54,475 nucleotides of DNA from Chitinophagales bacterium (GTDB lineage Bacteria; Bacteroidota; Bacteroidia; Chitinophagales; Saprospiraceae): positions 12,345 through 66,819 of the forward strand of contig JAAFJT010000014.1 of NCBI GenBank assembly GCA_013298955.1, read 5' to 3'. This document shows, piece after piece, positions 10,909 through 20,824 of the stretch. The stretch's first letter is position 1. Each line of letters starts with the position of its first letter. The notes beneath the pieces were generated by a model. It had not been told where the DNA came from. It saw only the letters and a program-made list of their open reading frames with translations, and did not search any database. The position numbers and the translations under genes were made by a program.

Positions 10909-12867
10909 ATGATGCAAATGAATCGTACAATTAGCCCTTTTCTCATCACAACACTTTGTGTAACAATGCTTTGTGCGCAAACTGCGCCACAAAAGAGCAT
11001 TGGAAATTTAGTTACAGACCAAGTGCCTGAGTTGCCCGCCGCCTTGCAAGAACGGTGGGAGCAATACCAAAATGTGCGCAGCACTACCTTTGCCGATTGG
11101 GACAGCAAAGGCGAAGGCATTTACATTTCAACACAACTTGGCGAAGTTGCCCAAATCCACCACGTTGCGAAAGCAGGCGCGTATCGCCAACAATTGACTT
11201 TTGCCAAAGAGCCTTTGACCAGCGCCAGTGCGTGTCCGAATCCTGTGCGGTCAGGCTTTTTGTACTCAAAAGATATGGGGGGCAATGAAAATTATCAAAT
11301 CTATTTCTTTGATAATCAATCTTTTAAACATCAGTTATTAACCGATGGCAAAAGTCGAAATGGCAATGCAAAGTGGAATGCCAAAGGGGATAAAATTGCT
11401 TTTACGAGCAACAAACGGACTGCGGGCAGTTTGGATTTTTATGTTAAAACGTTGGATGGTGGTGCGCCTGAATTGATTTTAGAAAACAAAGGGGGTGGTT
11501 GGAGTATTTTGGATTGGTCGGAAGACGAATCTAAAATGTTGGTTATGAATTATTTATCTATTAATGAATCTAAACTATATGTTTTTGATTTAAAAGATAA
11601 AAAATTGGAACAATTACATCCTTCTGAAAAACAAATCGCTTACAAACGTGCTAAATTGACCCGCAATGGCAATGGTTTTTATGTTTTATCAGACGAAGAT
11701 TCGGAATTTACAGGCTTGCGTTTTTATGATTTTAAAAGTAAAAATATGAGTAAAATAGCCGATTTGAATTGGGATATAGAAGATTTTGAATTGTCGCCTG
11801 ATGAAAAAAATCTTGTTTTTACCAGTAATGAAGGTGGTTATTACAAAATAAATGTTTTAGATACGCGTACTTTAAAACAAAAACCAGCACCTACATTGCC
11901 AAGCGGCGTGATTTCAAATATGACTTTGCATAAAAAGGGCAGATTACTTGCTTTCACGTTGACGACACCCACTGCGACGAAAGATGTTTATGTTTTAAAT
12001 TTGGATAAAAATAGTGTGGAACGTTGGACTTTTAGTGAAAATGGCGGTTTGCCTGCGAATGGTTTTGCGGAATGCATTTTGAGACAATTTCCTACTTTTG
12101 ATAAGGATGAACGCACAGGGGAAACCCGTAAAATCCCTGTTTTGGTGTATATGCCGAAAAATGCGACGGGTAAAGTGCCTGTTGTAATTCAAATTCATGG
12201 CGGACCCGAAGGACAATCGTTCCCAGATTTCAATGCTTGGCGACAATTTTTGGCAAATGAATTGGGCGTTGCGGTTTTAGTGCCGAATGTGCGCGGTTCG
12301 AGTGGCTATGGCAAAACTTTTGTCAAATTGGATAATGGCGTGTTGCGCGAACATTCAGTGCAGGATATTGGGGCATTATTGGATTGGGCTTCAAAACAAT
12401 CTGTGTTAGATTCAACGCGAATGGCGGTTTTGGGACAAAGTTATGGTGGCTATATGTCACTTGCCACGATGACGCACTTTAACAATCGGTTGAAATGTGG
12501 GATTGATTTATATGGCATTAGCAATTTTGTAAGTTTTTTGAAAAACACCAGTTCGTATCGGGCAGATTTGCGCCGCGTCGAATATGGCGACGAAAGAGAC
12601 CCGCAAATGAGTGCTTTTTTACAAAAAATATCGCCTTTGACGAATATTAAGCAGATTACAAAGCCAATGTTTATCTTTCAAGGCGCGAATGACCCGCGTG
12701 TACCGCTTTCCGAATCGGAACAAATGGTGGCTGCTTTGCGCGAAAATGGGGTTTCGACTTGGTACGTTATGGCGAAAGATGAAGGACATGGCATTTACAA
12801 ACGGACGAATCGGGATTATGTATTTGCAGCGATTGCTTTGTTTTTAAAACAAAATTTGTTAAAATAA
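10909..12867 (+). CDS. S9 family prolyl-oligopeptidase-type serine peptidase
   Basis: 652 aa. A signal peptide (FLITTLCVTMLCAQ) is followed by a beta-propeller-like region of WD40/TolB type to about residue 400 and then an alpha/beta-hydrolase catalytic domain. The triad can be read: Ser in GQSYGGYMS (about residue 511), Asp in FQGANDPRVP, and His in DEGHGIYK. IQIHGGPEGQ supplies the oxyanion-hole region. The family cleaves short peptides, usually after Pro or as dipeptidyl/acylaminoacyl peptidases; the exact specificity cannot be read here. It is probably periplasmic. Start codons at 10909, 10912 and 10918 are all possible. It stands alone between two hairpins. Confidence 0.93.
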   Translation: MMQMNRTISPFLITTLCVTMLCAQTAPQKSIGNLVTDQVPELPAALQERWEQYQNVRSTTFADWDSKGEGIYISTQLGEVAQIHHVAKAGAYRQQLTFAKEPLTSASACPNPVRSGFLYSKDMGGNENYQIYFFDNQSFKHQLLTDGKSRNGNAKWNAKGDKIAFTSNKRTAGSLDFYVKTLDGGAPELILENKGGGWSILDWSEDESKMLVMNYLSINESKLYVFDLKDKKLEQLHPSEKQIAYKRAKLTRNGNGFYVLSDEDSEFTGLRFYDFKSKNMSKIADLNWDIEDFELSPDEKNLVFTSNEGGYYKINVLDTRTLKQKPAPTLPSGVISNMTLHKKGRLLAFTLTTPTATKDVYVLNLDKNSVERWTFSENGGLPANGFAECILRQFPTFDKDERTGETRKIPVLVYMPKNATGKVPVVIQIHGGPEGQSFPDFNAWRQFLANELGVAVLVPNVRGSSGYGKTFVKLDNGVLREHSVQDIGALLDWASKQSVLDSTRMAVLGQSYGGYMSLATMTHFNNRLKCGIDLYGISNFVSFLKNTSSYRADLRRVEYGDERDPQMSAFLQKISPLTNIKQITKPMFIFQGANDPRVPLSESEQMVAALRENGVSTWYVMAKDEGHGIYKRTNRDYVFAAIALFLKQNLLK

Positions 12868-12945
12868 AACAATTGTAGAAGATATTTTTAAGCATTTGAA
12901 CCGAACGCTTTGGAATCACTCCGTTTTACATTATCGTTTCTTTTA

Positions 12946-12994
12946 TTTTTTGTGTTAACAACAACATAAACCCCTTTGTTGTTAACACAAAAAA
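12946..12994. terminator. Perfect 19-bp hairpin between convergent genes
   Basis: The arms TTTTTTGTGTTAACAACAA (12946-12964) and its complement (12976-12994) are separated by 11 bases. With T runs on one side and A runs on the other, it can act as a bidirectional terminator for the S9 peptidase (plus) and the gene at 13080 (minus). Confidence 0.8.
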
Positions 12995-13079
12995 TTTTCT
13001 TACACGTTTGCTTTGCAACTCCTCAAACGTTAGACTATAAAATCGTATGATACAAATTTTTATACAGATTTTTTAATCC

Positions 13080-14792
13080 TTATCGTTTTCGACCAAAATT
13101 CAACCCAAAACTCATCCCAAGGCGAGCTGTAACGCTCAACGGATTGCGTTTTTTAGCATTTAAGTAATCATTTTGAATCTCAATATTATTTTGATTGAAT
13201 GCTATTTCAGTTGTTTTAAAATCGCTATATGTTCCGCCAACACCCATGAATAAATCCGCCCCAATGACATGCCACAACCATTGCGCACCCCAATTTAACA
13301 TCAACGAATATTCTTTTTCTTTGGCATGAAACCATTGCGGTTTGAACTGCCCTTGATTTTCAACCGCCCGAATCCCCGCTTCAATTGGTTGAAATTGCTT
13401 ATCCGAATAGCCTAACAAAACACCTGCATACGTCATTGCTTTACGTCCTGTAAACCGTTTGAACGCATAATGTGCCGAAAACCCATCCCAAGTCGGTCGT
13501 GTACCCGGCATAAACAAATCTTTATTTTGTTTAATCATGTTAAAACCAAATTCTTGACTGGTTAATGCCGTCCGAAAATCAATATGTCCACCGATATTGC
13601 GCTTTTCTTCGCTGTACAACAATGGAATCGTATAAATGCCGACATAGATATTGAAGGGATTATTCAACGCTTGTTCGGTTGCTTTTAAGTGAATTTCTTC
13701 GACGCGCCGACTTTCGCGACAACGCGTGGTGCGTTTGCGAAAATCATTTGCTTTATTCGATTTGCCAAACTCATCATATAATTTTGCAAATTCCTCTAAT
13801 TCTCCACAATTCGTTTCAGAAACGGAAGCTGCTAATTTATCCAAAGCCATGATAGCCAATGGTTTATCATCCATTTTGCGGGCTAATTCAACGCCTTCCA
13901 TCCAAAACAAGGGACTACCATAATTGCCCTGAATCGCCAATCGATACATCAAGGTCGCGTTTTCAACCTGACCATTATTTTTAAGCGAAACGCCCGTTTC
14001 TCCAAAACGCCTTGCCATCGCATAGGTTTTGTTATCGCCATGAGCCTTCAAAATACGCAAACCGCGTTCAAAAGTAGCGTATTTATTTTCACGCACCACT
14101 TGATGATGTTCAACATTTAACGCAAAATAAGAACGAATCATATAAACAGCATCATCCAAATATTCTGCTTCGGTGATGACCCCTCTTTTTTTGAGGTAAA
14201 TATCCAAAACCCGATTATACCCAATGTATTTATACCAATCAGAAGTATTGCTATGCGCCAAACCCAAACGAGTCATTTGCAACGCATCATCATATTTGCC
14301 CAAATTGAAGCTAATTTCGCCCATACAAGTGTAAAATTCGGCTTGGGTAGGCGCGAAATTGTCCCATTTGACAACAAATTTTTTACCGAAAAACAGGTAA
14401 TTCATCGGAAAATCGCTCGCTTTAAACGCAATCATGGTTTCTGCAATCGTTTTGAATACTTGATAAGCGGTTGCATGCTCTTTTTTCATCCCATACGCAA
14501 AGCCTAATTCATATTCCAAATTGGTTTTGAAATAACGGGCTACTTTAATTTGTTCTGCGCTTCCTTCTCGGATGACGTTTTCCAAAAAGGCAACCCCTTT
14601 TTCTTGACGGTTGTGGATGGCTGCCAAGTCTGCATCCGTAATTTTAGCAGATTTCAAGCCTTTGGAATACTCACGCAAGGCATTGTAAATGTCAACGCCC
14701 TGTTCCAAATTTTGAACAGGCGTTTGGGCAGTTACACGGGAAGACAAGCACAAAGGCAAACATAAAGAAACTATAATGGTATATTTTGTCAT
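13080..14792 (-). CDS. Exported protein, TPR-like region followed by beta-barrel-like region
   Basis: 570 aa, function not recognised. There is a signal peptide (YTIIVSLCLPLCLSSRVTAQ). Residues ~25-350 are helical with tetratricopeptide-like spacing (for example AEFYTCMGEISFNLGKYDDA and ATLMYRLAIQG). From ~375 onwards the sequence alternates in beta-barrel fashion (NIYVGIYTIP, YSLMLNWGAQWLWHVIGADL, SVTARLGMSFGLNFGRKR), as in an outer-membrane protein with its barrel at the C-terminus. I infer an outer-membrane protein with a periplasmic helical-repeat domain. It is convergent with the S9 peptidase gene and divergent from the HTH regulator at 15044. Confidence 0.75.
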   Translation of the reverse strand: MTKYTIIVSLCLPLCLSSRVTAQTPVQNLEQGVDIYNALREYSKGLKSAKITDADLAAIHNRQEKGVAFLENVIREGSAEQIKVARYFKTNLEYELGFAYGMKKEHATAYQVFKTIAETMIAFKASDFPMNYLFFGKKFVVKWDNFAPTQAEFYTCMGEISFNLGKYDDALQMTRLGLAHSNTSDWYKYIGYNRVLDIYLKKRGVITEAEYLDDAVYMIRSYFALNVEHHQVVRENKYATFERGLRILKAHGDNKTYAMARRFGETGVSLKNNGQVENATLMYRLAIQGNYGSPLFWMEGVELARKMDDKPLAIMALDKLAASVSETNCGELEEFAKLYDEFGKSNKANDFRKRTTRCRESRRVEEIHLKATEQALNNPFNIYVGIYTIPLLYSEEKRNIGGHIDFRTALTSQEFGFNMIKQNKDLFMPGTRPTWDGFSAHYAFKRFTGRKAMTYAGVLLGYSDKQFQPIEAGIRAVENQGQFKPQWFHAKEKEYSLMLNWGAQWLWHVIGADLFMGVGGTYSDFKTTEIAFNQNNIEIQNDYLNAKKRNPLSVTARLGMSFGLNFGRKR

Positions 14793-15018
14793 AGTGGTTC
14801 AAGTTTTAAACATTAACATAAAAAGAAATCATTCGGTTGCCAAATGTCTATTTGTTTGAAACAATTTTATTTTAAAAATATAAATATTTTATGGTTTGAA
14901 ACGAAAAAACCATGCCATGCCTGCTGTTTAAAAACGGTATTTTTGAAATATATATAATGGTATTTTGTTTTTTAATCAAAAAAGGTATGAATTTAAGAAG
15001 CAAATTGCAAAAAAAGCG

Positions 15019-15026
15019 TACTTTTG
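15019..15026 (+). promoter_or_regulatory. Bacteroidota -7 element (TACTTTTG)
   Basis: TACTTTTG matches the TAnnTTTG consensus and lies 18 bases before the ATG at 15044. I see no clear -33 TTTG at the usual distance. It favours 15044 over the upstream in-frame starts, which would lie before the transcription start. Confidence 0.45.
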
Positions 15027-15043
15027 ATGAAAAACGCAGGTTC

Positions 15044-16057
15044 ATGAATCCTATTAATCCATTACAACACTATTTGTTGGGAGAAATTTCAAAACGTTTC
15101 TTAAAAAAGACGGATGCGATTGACGCGCTTTCGCTGCTTTTGAATGTGGGTAAAGATGCCATTTACAGGCGGCTGCGGGGCGATACGCTTCTCTCGCCCG
15201 ATGAATTGACCTTATTAGCAGGTAAATTCAACATATCATTGGATAGTTTTGTGTTTAAAAACACAGATGCAGTCGTTTTTACCTTCAATCCATTTAATTA
15301 TACGGTGAAAACATTTGAGGATTATTTAGAATCCGTTTATCGGGATGTGGCGATGATGTATCAGATTCCGGGCGTGGATGTTTGGTATGCGTCTGCGGAG
15401 ATTCCTTTGTTTTATTACATTATTCATCCTGAAATCATCAATTTTAAACTGTATGTATGGGGTCGAACCGTCTGGAATTTTGAATATTTACAAAACAAAA
15501 AGTATCATCAAGACATCATTCCATACACCGTTTTCCGAAAAGCGGAGGAAACCCATCATTTTTATCGACAAATCCCAACAACGGAATTGTGGACGCTCAA
15601 TTTGATGGATAATACCTTAAATCAAATCGAATATCATGTAGTGACGGGTTTGTTTCAAAATCCATCGGATGCCTTAGTGATTTGCGATAAAATGCAAGAT
15701 TTGACTTGGCATATGCAGGCAATGGCAGAACACGGGCGCAAATTTGCGCATGGCAAACCTGCGGAATCGAATGGGGCAAAATTTGAATTATACCACAATG
15801 AAATGATTTATACCAATAATACGATTTATGTGCAATCGCCGATTGGTCAAATGGTTTATACAACGCATGGAAATCCTAACTTCTTGAAAACGACGGATAA
15901 ACGCATGTGTGATTATACACATACATGGTTTGAACGCGTGATGAATAAGTCGTCTAAAATTAGTTCACAAGGCGAAAAAGGGCGCAAATGGTATTTTGAC
16001 CAATTGCGGCGGCGCATTGAAGCGGTACGCCTGCGCATCGAACAAGCGATACTGTAA
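15044..16057 (+). CDS. Helix-turn-helix transcriptional regulator with long C-terminal domain
   Basis: 337 aa from the ATG at 15044 (the frame is open from 14912, but the upstream residues look like leader sequence). Residues ~10-70 form an XRE-like helix-turn-helix: a first helix with LLGEISKRFL, then AIDALSLLLNVGKDAIYRRL and LLSPDELTLLAGKFNISLD. The remaining ~260 residues match no domain I can name with confidence; they are rich in aromatic residues and include the segment TLNLMDNTLNQIEYHV. This architecture, a short HTH plus a large conserved C-terminal part, is common among uncharacterised Bacteroidota regulators. The regulated genes are unknown; the divergent exported protein at 13080 is the obvious candidate. 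Confidence 0.8.
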   Translation: MNPINPLQHYLLGEISKRFLKKTDAIDALSLLLNVGKDAIYRRLRGDTLLSPDELTLLAGKFNISLDSFVFKNTDAVVFTFNPFNYTVKTFEDYLESVYRDVAMMYQIPGVDVWYASAEIPLFYYIIHPEIINFKLYVWGRTVWNFEYLQNKKYHQDIIPYTVFRKAEETHHFYRQIPTTELWTLNLMDNTLNQIEYHVVTGLFQNPSDALVICDKMQDLTWHMQAMAEHGRKFAHGKPAESNGAKFELYHNEMIYTNNTIYVQSPIGQMVYTTHGNPNFLKTTDKRMCDYTHTWFERVMNKSSKISSQGEKGRKWYFDQLRRRIEAVRLRIEQAIL

Positions 16058-16268
16058 AACCTAACATATGACTGTTAGAAATAAAATGACTTAAAATTAA
16101 ATGCGTTTAAAAAAAAGTTAAATCGTAGCTTTTTTGGAGTGAATCCCTTAATTTTGTTCCCAGAGGAGGTTTAAAAAGTTAATTTAAAAAAATAAATAAT
16201 CATAAATAAATGATAATCAATAAATTAATTTTTTATTTTTACAAAAAACAAACTAAGGGATAAAACCG

Positions 16269-17135
16269 ATGTCTTTAAAAAAACAAATTTGCCTGATAGG
16301 GCTTTGTGTTGCCAGTTATTCCGTTTCGGCGCAAAAGCCACCTAAGAAAACAACCATTCCCCCAACCGTTTCCAAATTGGATACACCTGTTATAGGCGTT
16401 CCGAAGCAACCTAATTCGGATGCTTTATACACAGGTGGAGCTGATAAACCCCAAACTTTTGAGGATTATTTGGTGCAATTGGCGATTCAAAACAATCCAA
16501 ATGTGGAAGGTTTGGGCGAAGAAGTGAGCATCCGAAAAGAAGAAATCAAGGTCGTGAAAAGCGATTGGAAACGCAATATATTGATTAACTATAATTTAAA
16601 TGAAAGTAATTTTCCTTATTTGTTGAAAAATACATTTGGGGTAACGCGTGTTTTTGGGCGTGATTTGATAAATGCACGGATTCCCGAAGTGGTCACGTAT
16701 CCGCTTTGGAACTGGGGCATTCAACTCAGTGTAGGTGAATTGGTGCAACGCAAGTACAAGGTCAAAATGGCGGAATCCAAACAAAAAGTGGCAGAATATG
16801 ATGTTTTGTCCAAAAAAAATAAGATACGCGGCGAAGTGATGAAAGCATGGAATACTTTTCGGAGTGCGCAGGAAGTGTTAAAAGTTCGGATTCAAGTATT
16901 GGATGTAACAGAGGCAAATAAAGTCTTGATTTCAGAACTTTTTTCCTTGAATAAGAGTAAATTTGAAGAGTTAAATATGGCAAATAAATCTTATTTTGAC
17001 GCATTGGAAGGCAAAATCAAGGCAGAATGGGACATCAAAGCCGCAAAATCGGTTTTGGAAGAGATGATTGGGGCAAAATGGGAAAGCGTTGAAAAAGTGA
17101 AAAAGGCGTATGACGTTTTAGAAAAAAATAAGTAA
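16269..17135 (+). CDS. Half-length TolC-family outer-membrane efflux-like protein
   Basis: 288 aa. A signal peptide (KKQICLIGLCVASYSVSAQ) is followed by a Pro-rich linker to about residue 60. Then TFEDYLVQLAIQNNPNVEGL resembles the first helix of the outer-membrane efflux protein repeat. The C-terminal half is a long charged coiled coil (roughly residues 150-285). Canonical TolC proteins contain two such repeats in about 430-480 residues; this one has only one, so it is a half-size member. No partner MFP or RND gene is adjacent, and the substrate is unknown. Confidence 0.75.
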   Translation: MSLKKQICLIGLCVASYSVSAQKPPKKTTIPPTVSKLDTPVIGVPKQPNSDALYTGGADKPQTFEDYLVQLAIQNNPNVEGLGEEVSIRKEEIKVVKSDWKRNILINYNLNESNFPYLLKNTFGVTRVFGRDLINARIPEVVTYPLWNWGIQLSVGELVQRKYKVKMAESKQKVAEYDVLSKKNKIRGEVMKAWNTFRSAQEVLKVRIQVLDVTEANKVLISELFSLNKSKFEELNMANKSYFDALEGKIKAEWDIKAAKSVLEEMIGAKWESVEKVKKAYDVLEKNK

Positions 17136-17147
17136 TGTTCGTTTTGT

Positions 17148-17182
17148 TAGGTTTCGGAAACCTTCAAGGTTTCCGAAACCTA
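17148..17182. terminator. GGTTTCGGAAACCTT hairpin, copy 1
   Basis: Perfect 17-bp arms at 17148-17164 and 17166-17182, starting 13 bases after the TolC-like gene. The same core recurs at 44160-44192 after the PBP1A gene. At the outer ends the bases differ but still pair (TA/TA here, C/G there). Confidence 0.8.
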
Positions 17183-17246
17183 TTCTCTCGAATTTTGTTT
17201 TAATTTCGAGCAAAAGTTGCGTCAAGTTTCAAACTTAAGGATTATT

Positions 17247-17400
17247 CAGCAATTTCCGCTTTGGAAAATTTTTGAAATAGGATGTTTATGATTTCAAGGA
17301 ATTTTTCAGTTGAAAAGCACCAATCGCAACTCAAAATATCCTTTTTAGCCTTCAAATCATAAGCATCCTATTTCAAAATTTTCCAAAGCGGAAATTGCTG
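17247..17400. repeat. Long inverted repeat downstream of uvrA
   Basis: About 52-bp arms (17247-17299 and 17349-17400) with one single-base indel and a few mismatches, separated by ~49 bases. The outer part reads CAGCAATTTCCGCTTTGGAA. It fills most of the 307-base gap between the TolC-like gene and the uvrA stop codon, two genes that converge on it. It is far longer than a terminator needs to be. Confidence 0.9.
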
Positions 17401-17442
17401 AGGATTATTTTTGAATATTATTACCCATTGATTATCAATAGT

Positions 17443-20277
17443 TTAGAATGATAATTCCATTTTTAAAAATTTTCCAGTATGACTTTTTCTACATTTCGCC
17501 ACCACTTCGGGCGTACCTGTGCAAACCACCATGCCGCCCCGATGTCCGCCTTCGGGACCCATATCAATCACATAATCTGCCACTTTTATCACATCCATAT
17601 TATGTTCGATGATAATAACGGTGTTGCCTTTATCTACCAATTTGTTTAAAACATCCAATAATAATTGAATATCTTGGAAATGCAAACCTGTGGTGGGTTC
17701 GTCGAGTATATATAACGTGTTGCCTGTATCTTTTTTCGATAATTCTTCTGCCAATTTAATGCGCTGTGCTTCACCACCGGATAGGGTAGTGGCTTGTTGC
17801 CCCAAAGTGATATAACCTAAACCGACATCGCGTAAAGTCTTGATTCTGCGGTGAATATTCGGAATCGGTTCAAAAAAAACAGTGGCTTCATCCACTGACA
17901 TATTTAAAATATCATTAATTGATTTGCCTTTGTACAGGATTTCTAACGTCTCCCGATTGTAACGCCTTCCTAAACAAGTTTCGCAAGAAACGTCTACATC
18001 TGGTAAAAAATTCATCTCAATTACACGCTGACCCGCGCCTTCGCACTTTTCACAACGCCCACCTTTGACATTGAAACTGAATCGACCTGACCGATAACCG
18101 CGAATTTTTGCCTCTGGAACAGCAGCAAACAAATTGCGCACGTCCGTAAATACACCAATATAAGTTGCAGGATTGGAACGCGGCGTGCGACCAATCGGCG
18201 ATTGGTCAATTTCAATCACTTTATCCAAATGTTCCAACCCTTCAAAAGTCTCATAAGCCATTGGTTTTTTGATACTTTTGTAAAAATGTTGCCTTAAAAT
18301 CGGATACAAGGTTTCATTAATCAGCGTCGATTTGCCACTGCCCGAAACGCCTGTTATCAACGTCAATGTACCTAATGGAATGGTTATATCTGTTTTTTTT
18401 AAATTATTACCAGTTGCACCTTTCAAAATCAGCGATTTTCCAGTACCGATTCTGCGCGTTTTCGGAATTTGAATGGATTGGCGGCGGCTTAAAAAATCCG
18501 CCGTTGGCGAAATTTTCGTTAAAAAATCCACAGGTTTATCCGCGCCTACTAATAAACCACCATTTTTGCCCGCCCCAGGCCCCAAATCAATTAAATAATC
18601 GGCGGCTAACATAATGTCTTTATCGTGTTCAACAACCAAAACAGAATTGCCAATATCCACCAAATGGCGCAGGGCTTGAATCAATTTTTGATTATCGCGT
18701 TGATGCAAACCAATACTTGGTTCATCCAAAATGTAGGTAATGCCCGTCAATGCCGAACCAATCTGCGTTGCTAAACGAATGCGTTGCGCCTCTCCACCCG
18801 ACAAACTGCCTGAAGGACGGTTCAAATTTAAATAATCCAAACCTACATCCAACAAAAAACTTAATCGCAATCGGATTTCTTTTAAAATTTCCTTAGCTAT
18901 AACTTGTTGACGTTCAATAAGTTGTGATTCAATGGTGGTAAACCAATCCGTCAAAGTCGGAATATCTAACAAGGTCAATTCGCCAATATGCTTGCCCATA
19001 ATTTTGAAATGCAAACTTTGTTTTTTCAATCGAAAACCATTGCATTCGGGACAAACGGTGACAGACATAAAATCTTCAATCCAGCCTGCCCATCGTTCAG
19101 AAGTCGTCGAATCGTACCAGTGTTTTAACATATTCATTAAACCTGTTTGACACAAATTGTAACTATATTCGCCTTCCACACTACTTTCGGGTGCTTTAAC
19201 CGTTGATTTCTCACCACCATATAAAATGACTTTAATGGCGGCTTCTGGAATTTTTTCTACGGGTGTATCAAAGGTAAAACCATATTTTTTACCGAGTTCT
19301 TTCAATTGTTTAAATAAAATCGTTTCCCGAACTTCGCCTAAGGGCAAAAAACCAGCTTCATTAATACTTTTTGTTTTATCAGGAATGACTTTTGACACAT
19401 CTGCTTCAAACAATTGTCCCAAACCTTTGCAATGCGGACACGCGCCATAAGGCGAATTGAACGAAAACGTATTCGGAGACGGCACTTGATAGGCTTCTCC
19501 TGTATCGGAATCCATCAAATGTTTTGAAAACATCGCATTAGAAAAAGTAATATTATTGGTTTCAATCGGCGCAACAAAAACAATCCCTTCTCCCAATTGC
19601 ATCGCTATCGTGAGCGAAGCCCCGATGCGGTCGCGCAATTCCAATCGCGCCGTAAAACGGTCAATCACCACTTCCACATCATGCGTTTTAAACCTATCTA
19701 ATTGTAAATCAGGTTTTAAATCCATTATAACACCATCTGCACGTATTTTGGTATAACCCGTTTTGCGCATATTTTCCAACAATTCCCTATAATGCCCTTT
19801 TCGCCCGCGCACAATCGGCGCAAGCAACATGATTTTTTCCCCATTAAACTGATGCAAAATATGGTCTAAAATCTGAGTTTCCGTATATTGAACCAACGGT
19901 TTGTTGGAAATAGGGCTGTACGGAATGCCCACTCGAGCATATAAAAGGCGCATAAAATCATAAATTTCCGTAATCGTACCCACCGTTGAGCGCGGATTGC
20001 GCCCCGTCGTTTTTTGTTCAATCGAGATAACAGGACTTAAACCAGTGATTTGTTCGACATCAGGACGCTCCATCGTACCGATAAATTGTCGCGCATACGC
20101 CGAAAAAGTCTCCATATACCGCCTTTGCCCCTCTGCATAAATCGTGTCAAATGCCAATGACGATTTTCCAGACCCACTGATGCCTGTAATCACCACCAAT
20201 TGATAACGCGGAATTTTAAGGGAAATATTTTTAAGATTATGGACTTTCGCGCCCGTGACTTCGATAAATTCTTGCAT
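17443..20277 (-). CDS. uvrA: UvrABC excinuclease subunit A
   Basis: 944 aa from the ATG at 20277 (the frame is open to 20382, but the family's N-terminus is MQEFIEVTGAKVHNLKNISL). UvrA is the DNA-damage-sensing ABC ATPase that loads UvrB in nucleotide excision repair. Visible parts are Walker A1 GISGSGKSSLAFDT, signature LSGGEAQRIRLA, Walker B YILDEPSIGL, Walker A2 GVSGSGKSTL, signature LSGGEAQRIKLA and YILDEPTTGL. The second zinc module CEKCEGAG...CETCLGRRYN is intact. The first zinc module keeps only its distal CPHCKGLG pair; the proximal CxxC is replaced by FSKHLMDSDTG, a pattern I associate with Bacteroidota UvrA. Confidence 0.98.
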   Translation of the reverse strand: MQEFIEVTGAKVHNLKNISLKIPRYQLVVITGISGSGKSSLAFDTIYAEGQRRYMETFSAYARQFIGTMERPDVEQITGLSPVISIEQKTTGRNPRSTVGTITEIYDFMRLLYARVGIPYSPISNKPLVQYTETQILDHILHQFNGEKIMLLAPIVRGRKGHYRELLENMRKTGYTKIRADGVIMDLKPDLQLDRFKTHDVEVVIDRFTARLELRDRIGASLTIAMQLGEGIVFVAPIETNNITFSNAMFSKHLMDSDTGEAYQVPSPNTFSFNSPYGACPHCKGLGQLFEADVSKVIPDKTKSINEAGFLPLGEVRETILFKQLKELGKKYGFTFDTPVEKIPEAAIKVILYGGEKSTVKAPESSVEGEYSYNLCQTGLMNMLKHWYDSTTSERWAGWIEDFMSVTVCPECNGFRLKKQSLHFKIMGKHIGELTLLDIPTLTDWFTTIESQLIERQQVIAKEILKEIRLRLSFLLDVGLDYLNLNRPSGSLSGGEAQRIRLATQIGSALTGITYILDEPSIGLHQRDNQKLIQALRHLVDIGNSVLVVEHDKDIMLAADYLIDLGPGAGKNGGLLVGADKPVDFLTKISPTADFLSRRQSIQIPKTRRIGTGKSLILKGATGNNLKKTDITIPLGTLTLITGVSGSGKSTLINETLYPILRQHFYKSIKKPMAYETFEGLEHLDKVIEIDQSPIGRTPRSNPATYIGVFTDVRNLFAAVPEAKIRGYRSGRFSFNVKGGRCEKCEGAGQRVIEMNFLPDVDVSCETCLGRRYNRETLEILYKGKSINDILNMSVDEATVFFEPIPNIHRRIKTLRDVGLGYITLGQQATTLSGGEAQRIKLAEELSKKDTGNTLYILDEPTTGLHFQDIQLLLDVLNKLVDKGNTVIIIEHNMDVIKVADYVIDMGPEGGHRGGMVVCTGTPEVVAKCRKSHTGKFLKMELSF

Positions 20278-20350
20278 AATTGAATATTGATAATAGACTT
20301 TGAGCAGGATTTGTCCGCCAATTGTGCTGCTTATATAGAAGGCGGAGTAA

Positions 20351-20408
20351 GGATTGCGTTCTTTTCGTTGATTTATTTTCAAAAAAAATCAACAAAAGAG
20401 CGCAATCC
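20351..20408. repeat. 22-bp hairpin between uvrA and the small gene
   Basis: GGATTGCGTTCTTTT (from 20351) pairs with the segment ending GCGCAATCC at 20408, with about two mismatches or bulges and a ~15-base AT-rich loop. It lies upstream of both divergent genes, so it is more likely a regulatory or repeat element than a terminator. Confidence 0.6.
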
Positions 20409-20491
20409 GAAGGTTTTTCTATAACAATTCAAAGGCAAAAAAGATTAAAGGAAATTTATTTTCAAAAAACTACAAAAAAAATGCAAAAAAA

Positions 20492-20523
20492 TTTGTGAAA
20501 TTTTCGCTAATAGCTTAATTTTG
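20492..20523 (+). promoter_or_regulatory. Bacteroidota promoter TTTG-N20-TAATTTTG
   Basis: TTTG at 20492-20495, a 20-base spacer and TAATTTTG at 20516-20523 match the phylum's housekeeping promoter consensus. It points at the small gene starting at 20575, about 50 bases downstream, and supports that gene being real. Confidence 0.7.
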
Positions 20524-20574
20524 TCTCGCAGTTTAAAAGTCACTCATTATTCATCCATCAAGATTAAAAAAATC

Positions 20575-20808
20575 ATGGAATTTAGCATCGCACTCAATCC
20601 TTCGCAAGTCGCAGCTGTTGCACAAATCAACGCGTTATTACGCGAAAATGGCATTTCAGCATCTATGTTGACCGCTAAAAGGACACATCCCATTGCACCC
20701 GCAACCGTTTCCCGCGTTGCCGCGCCCACTCAACAGACGAGTCCCGTTGCAAAGCCATTCAGCTTAACTTCATCCTTCGTTTACACCGAATTTGAACCGG
20801 GTTATTAA
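20575..20808 (+). CDS. Small hypothetical protein, 77 aa
   Basis: MEFSIALNPSQVAAVAQINA begins a short helical segment. A Pro/Ala/Thr-rich stretch and a C-terminus rich in aromatic residues (SSFVYTEFEPGY) follow. No signal peptide, membrane segment or known domain is seen. The frame is open upstream to 20521, but that would place the start inside the -7 box at 20516-20523. The promoter in front and the terminator hairpin behind (20825-20863) frame it as a stand-alone transcription unit. Function unknown. Confidence 0.65.
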   Translation: MEFSIALNPSQVAAVAQINALLRENGISASMLTAKRTHPIAPATVSRVAAPTQQTSPVAKPFSLTSSFVYTEFEPGY

Positions 20809-20824
20809 TGGAAAAGGAAATCAT

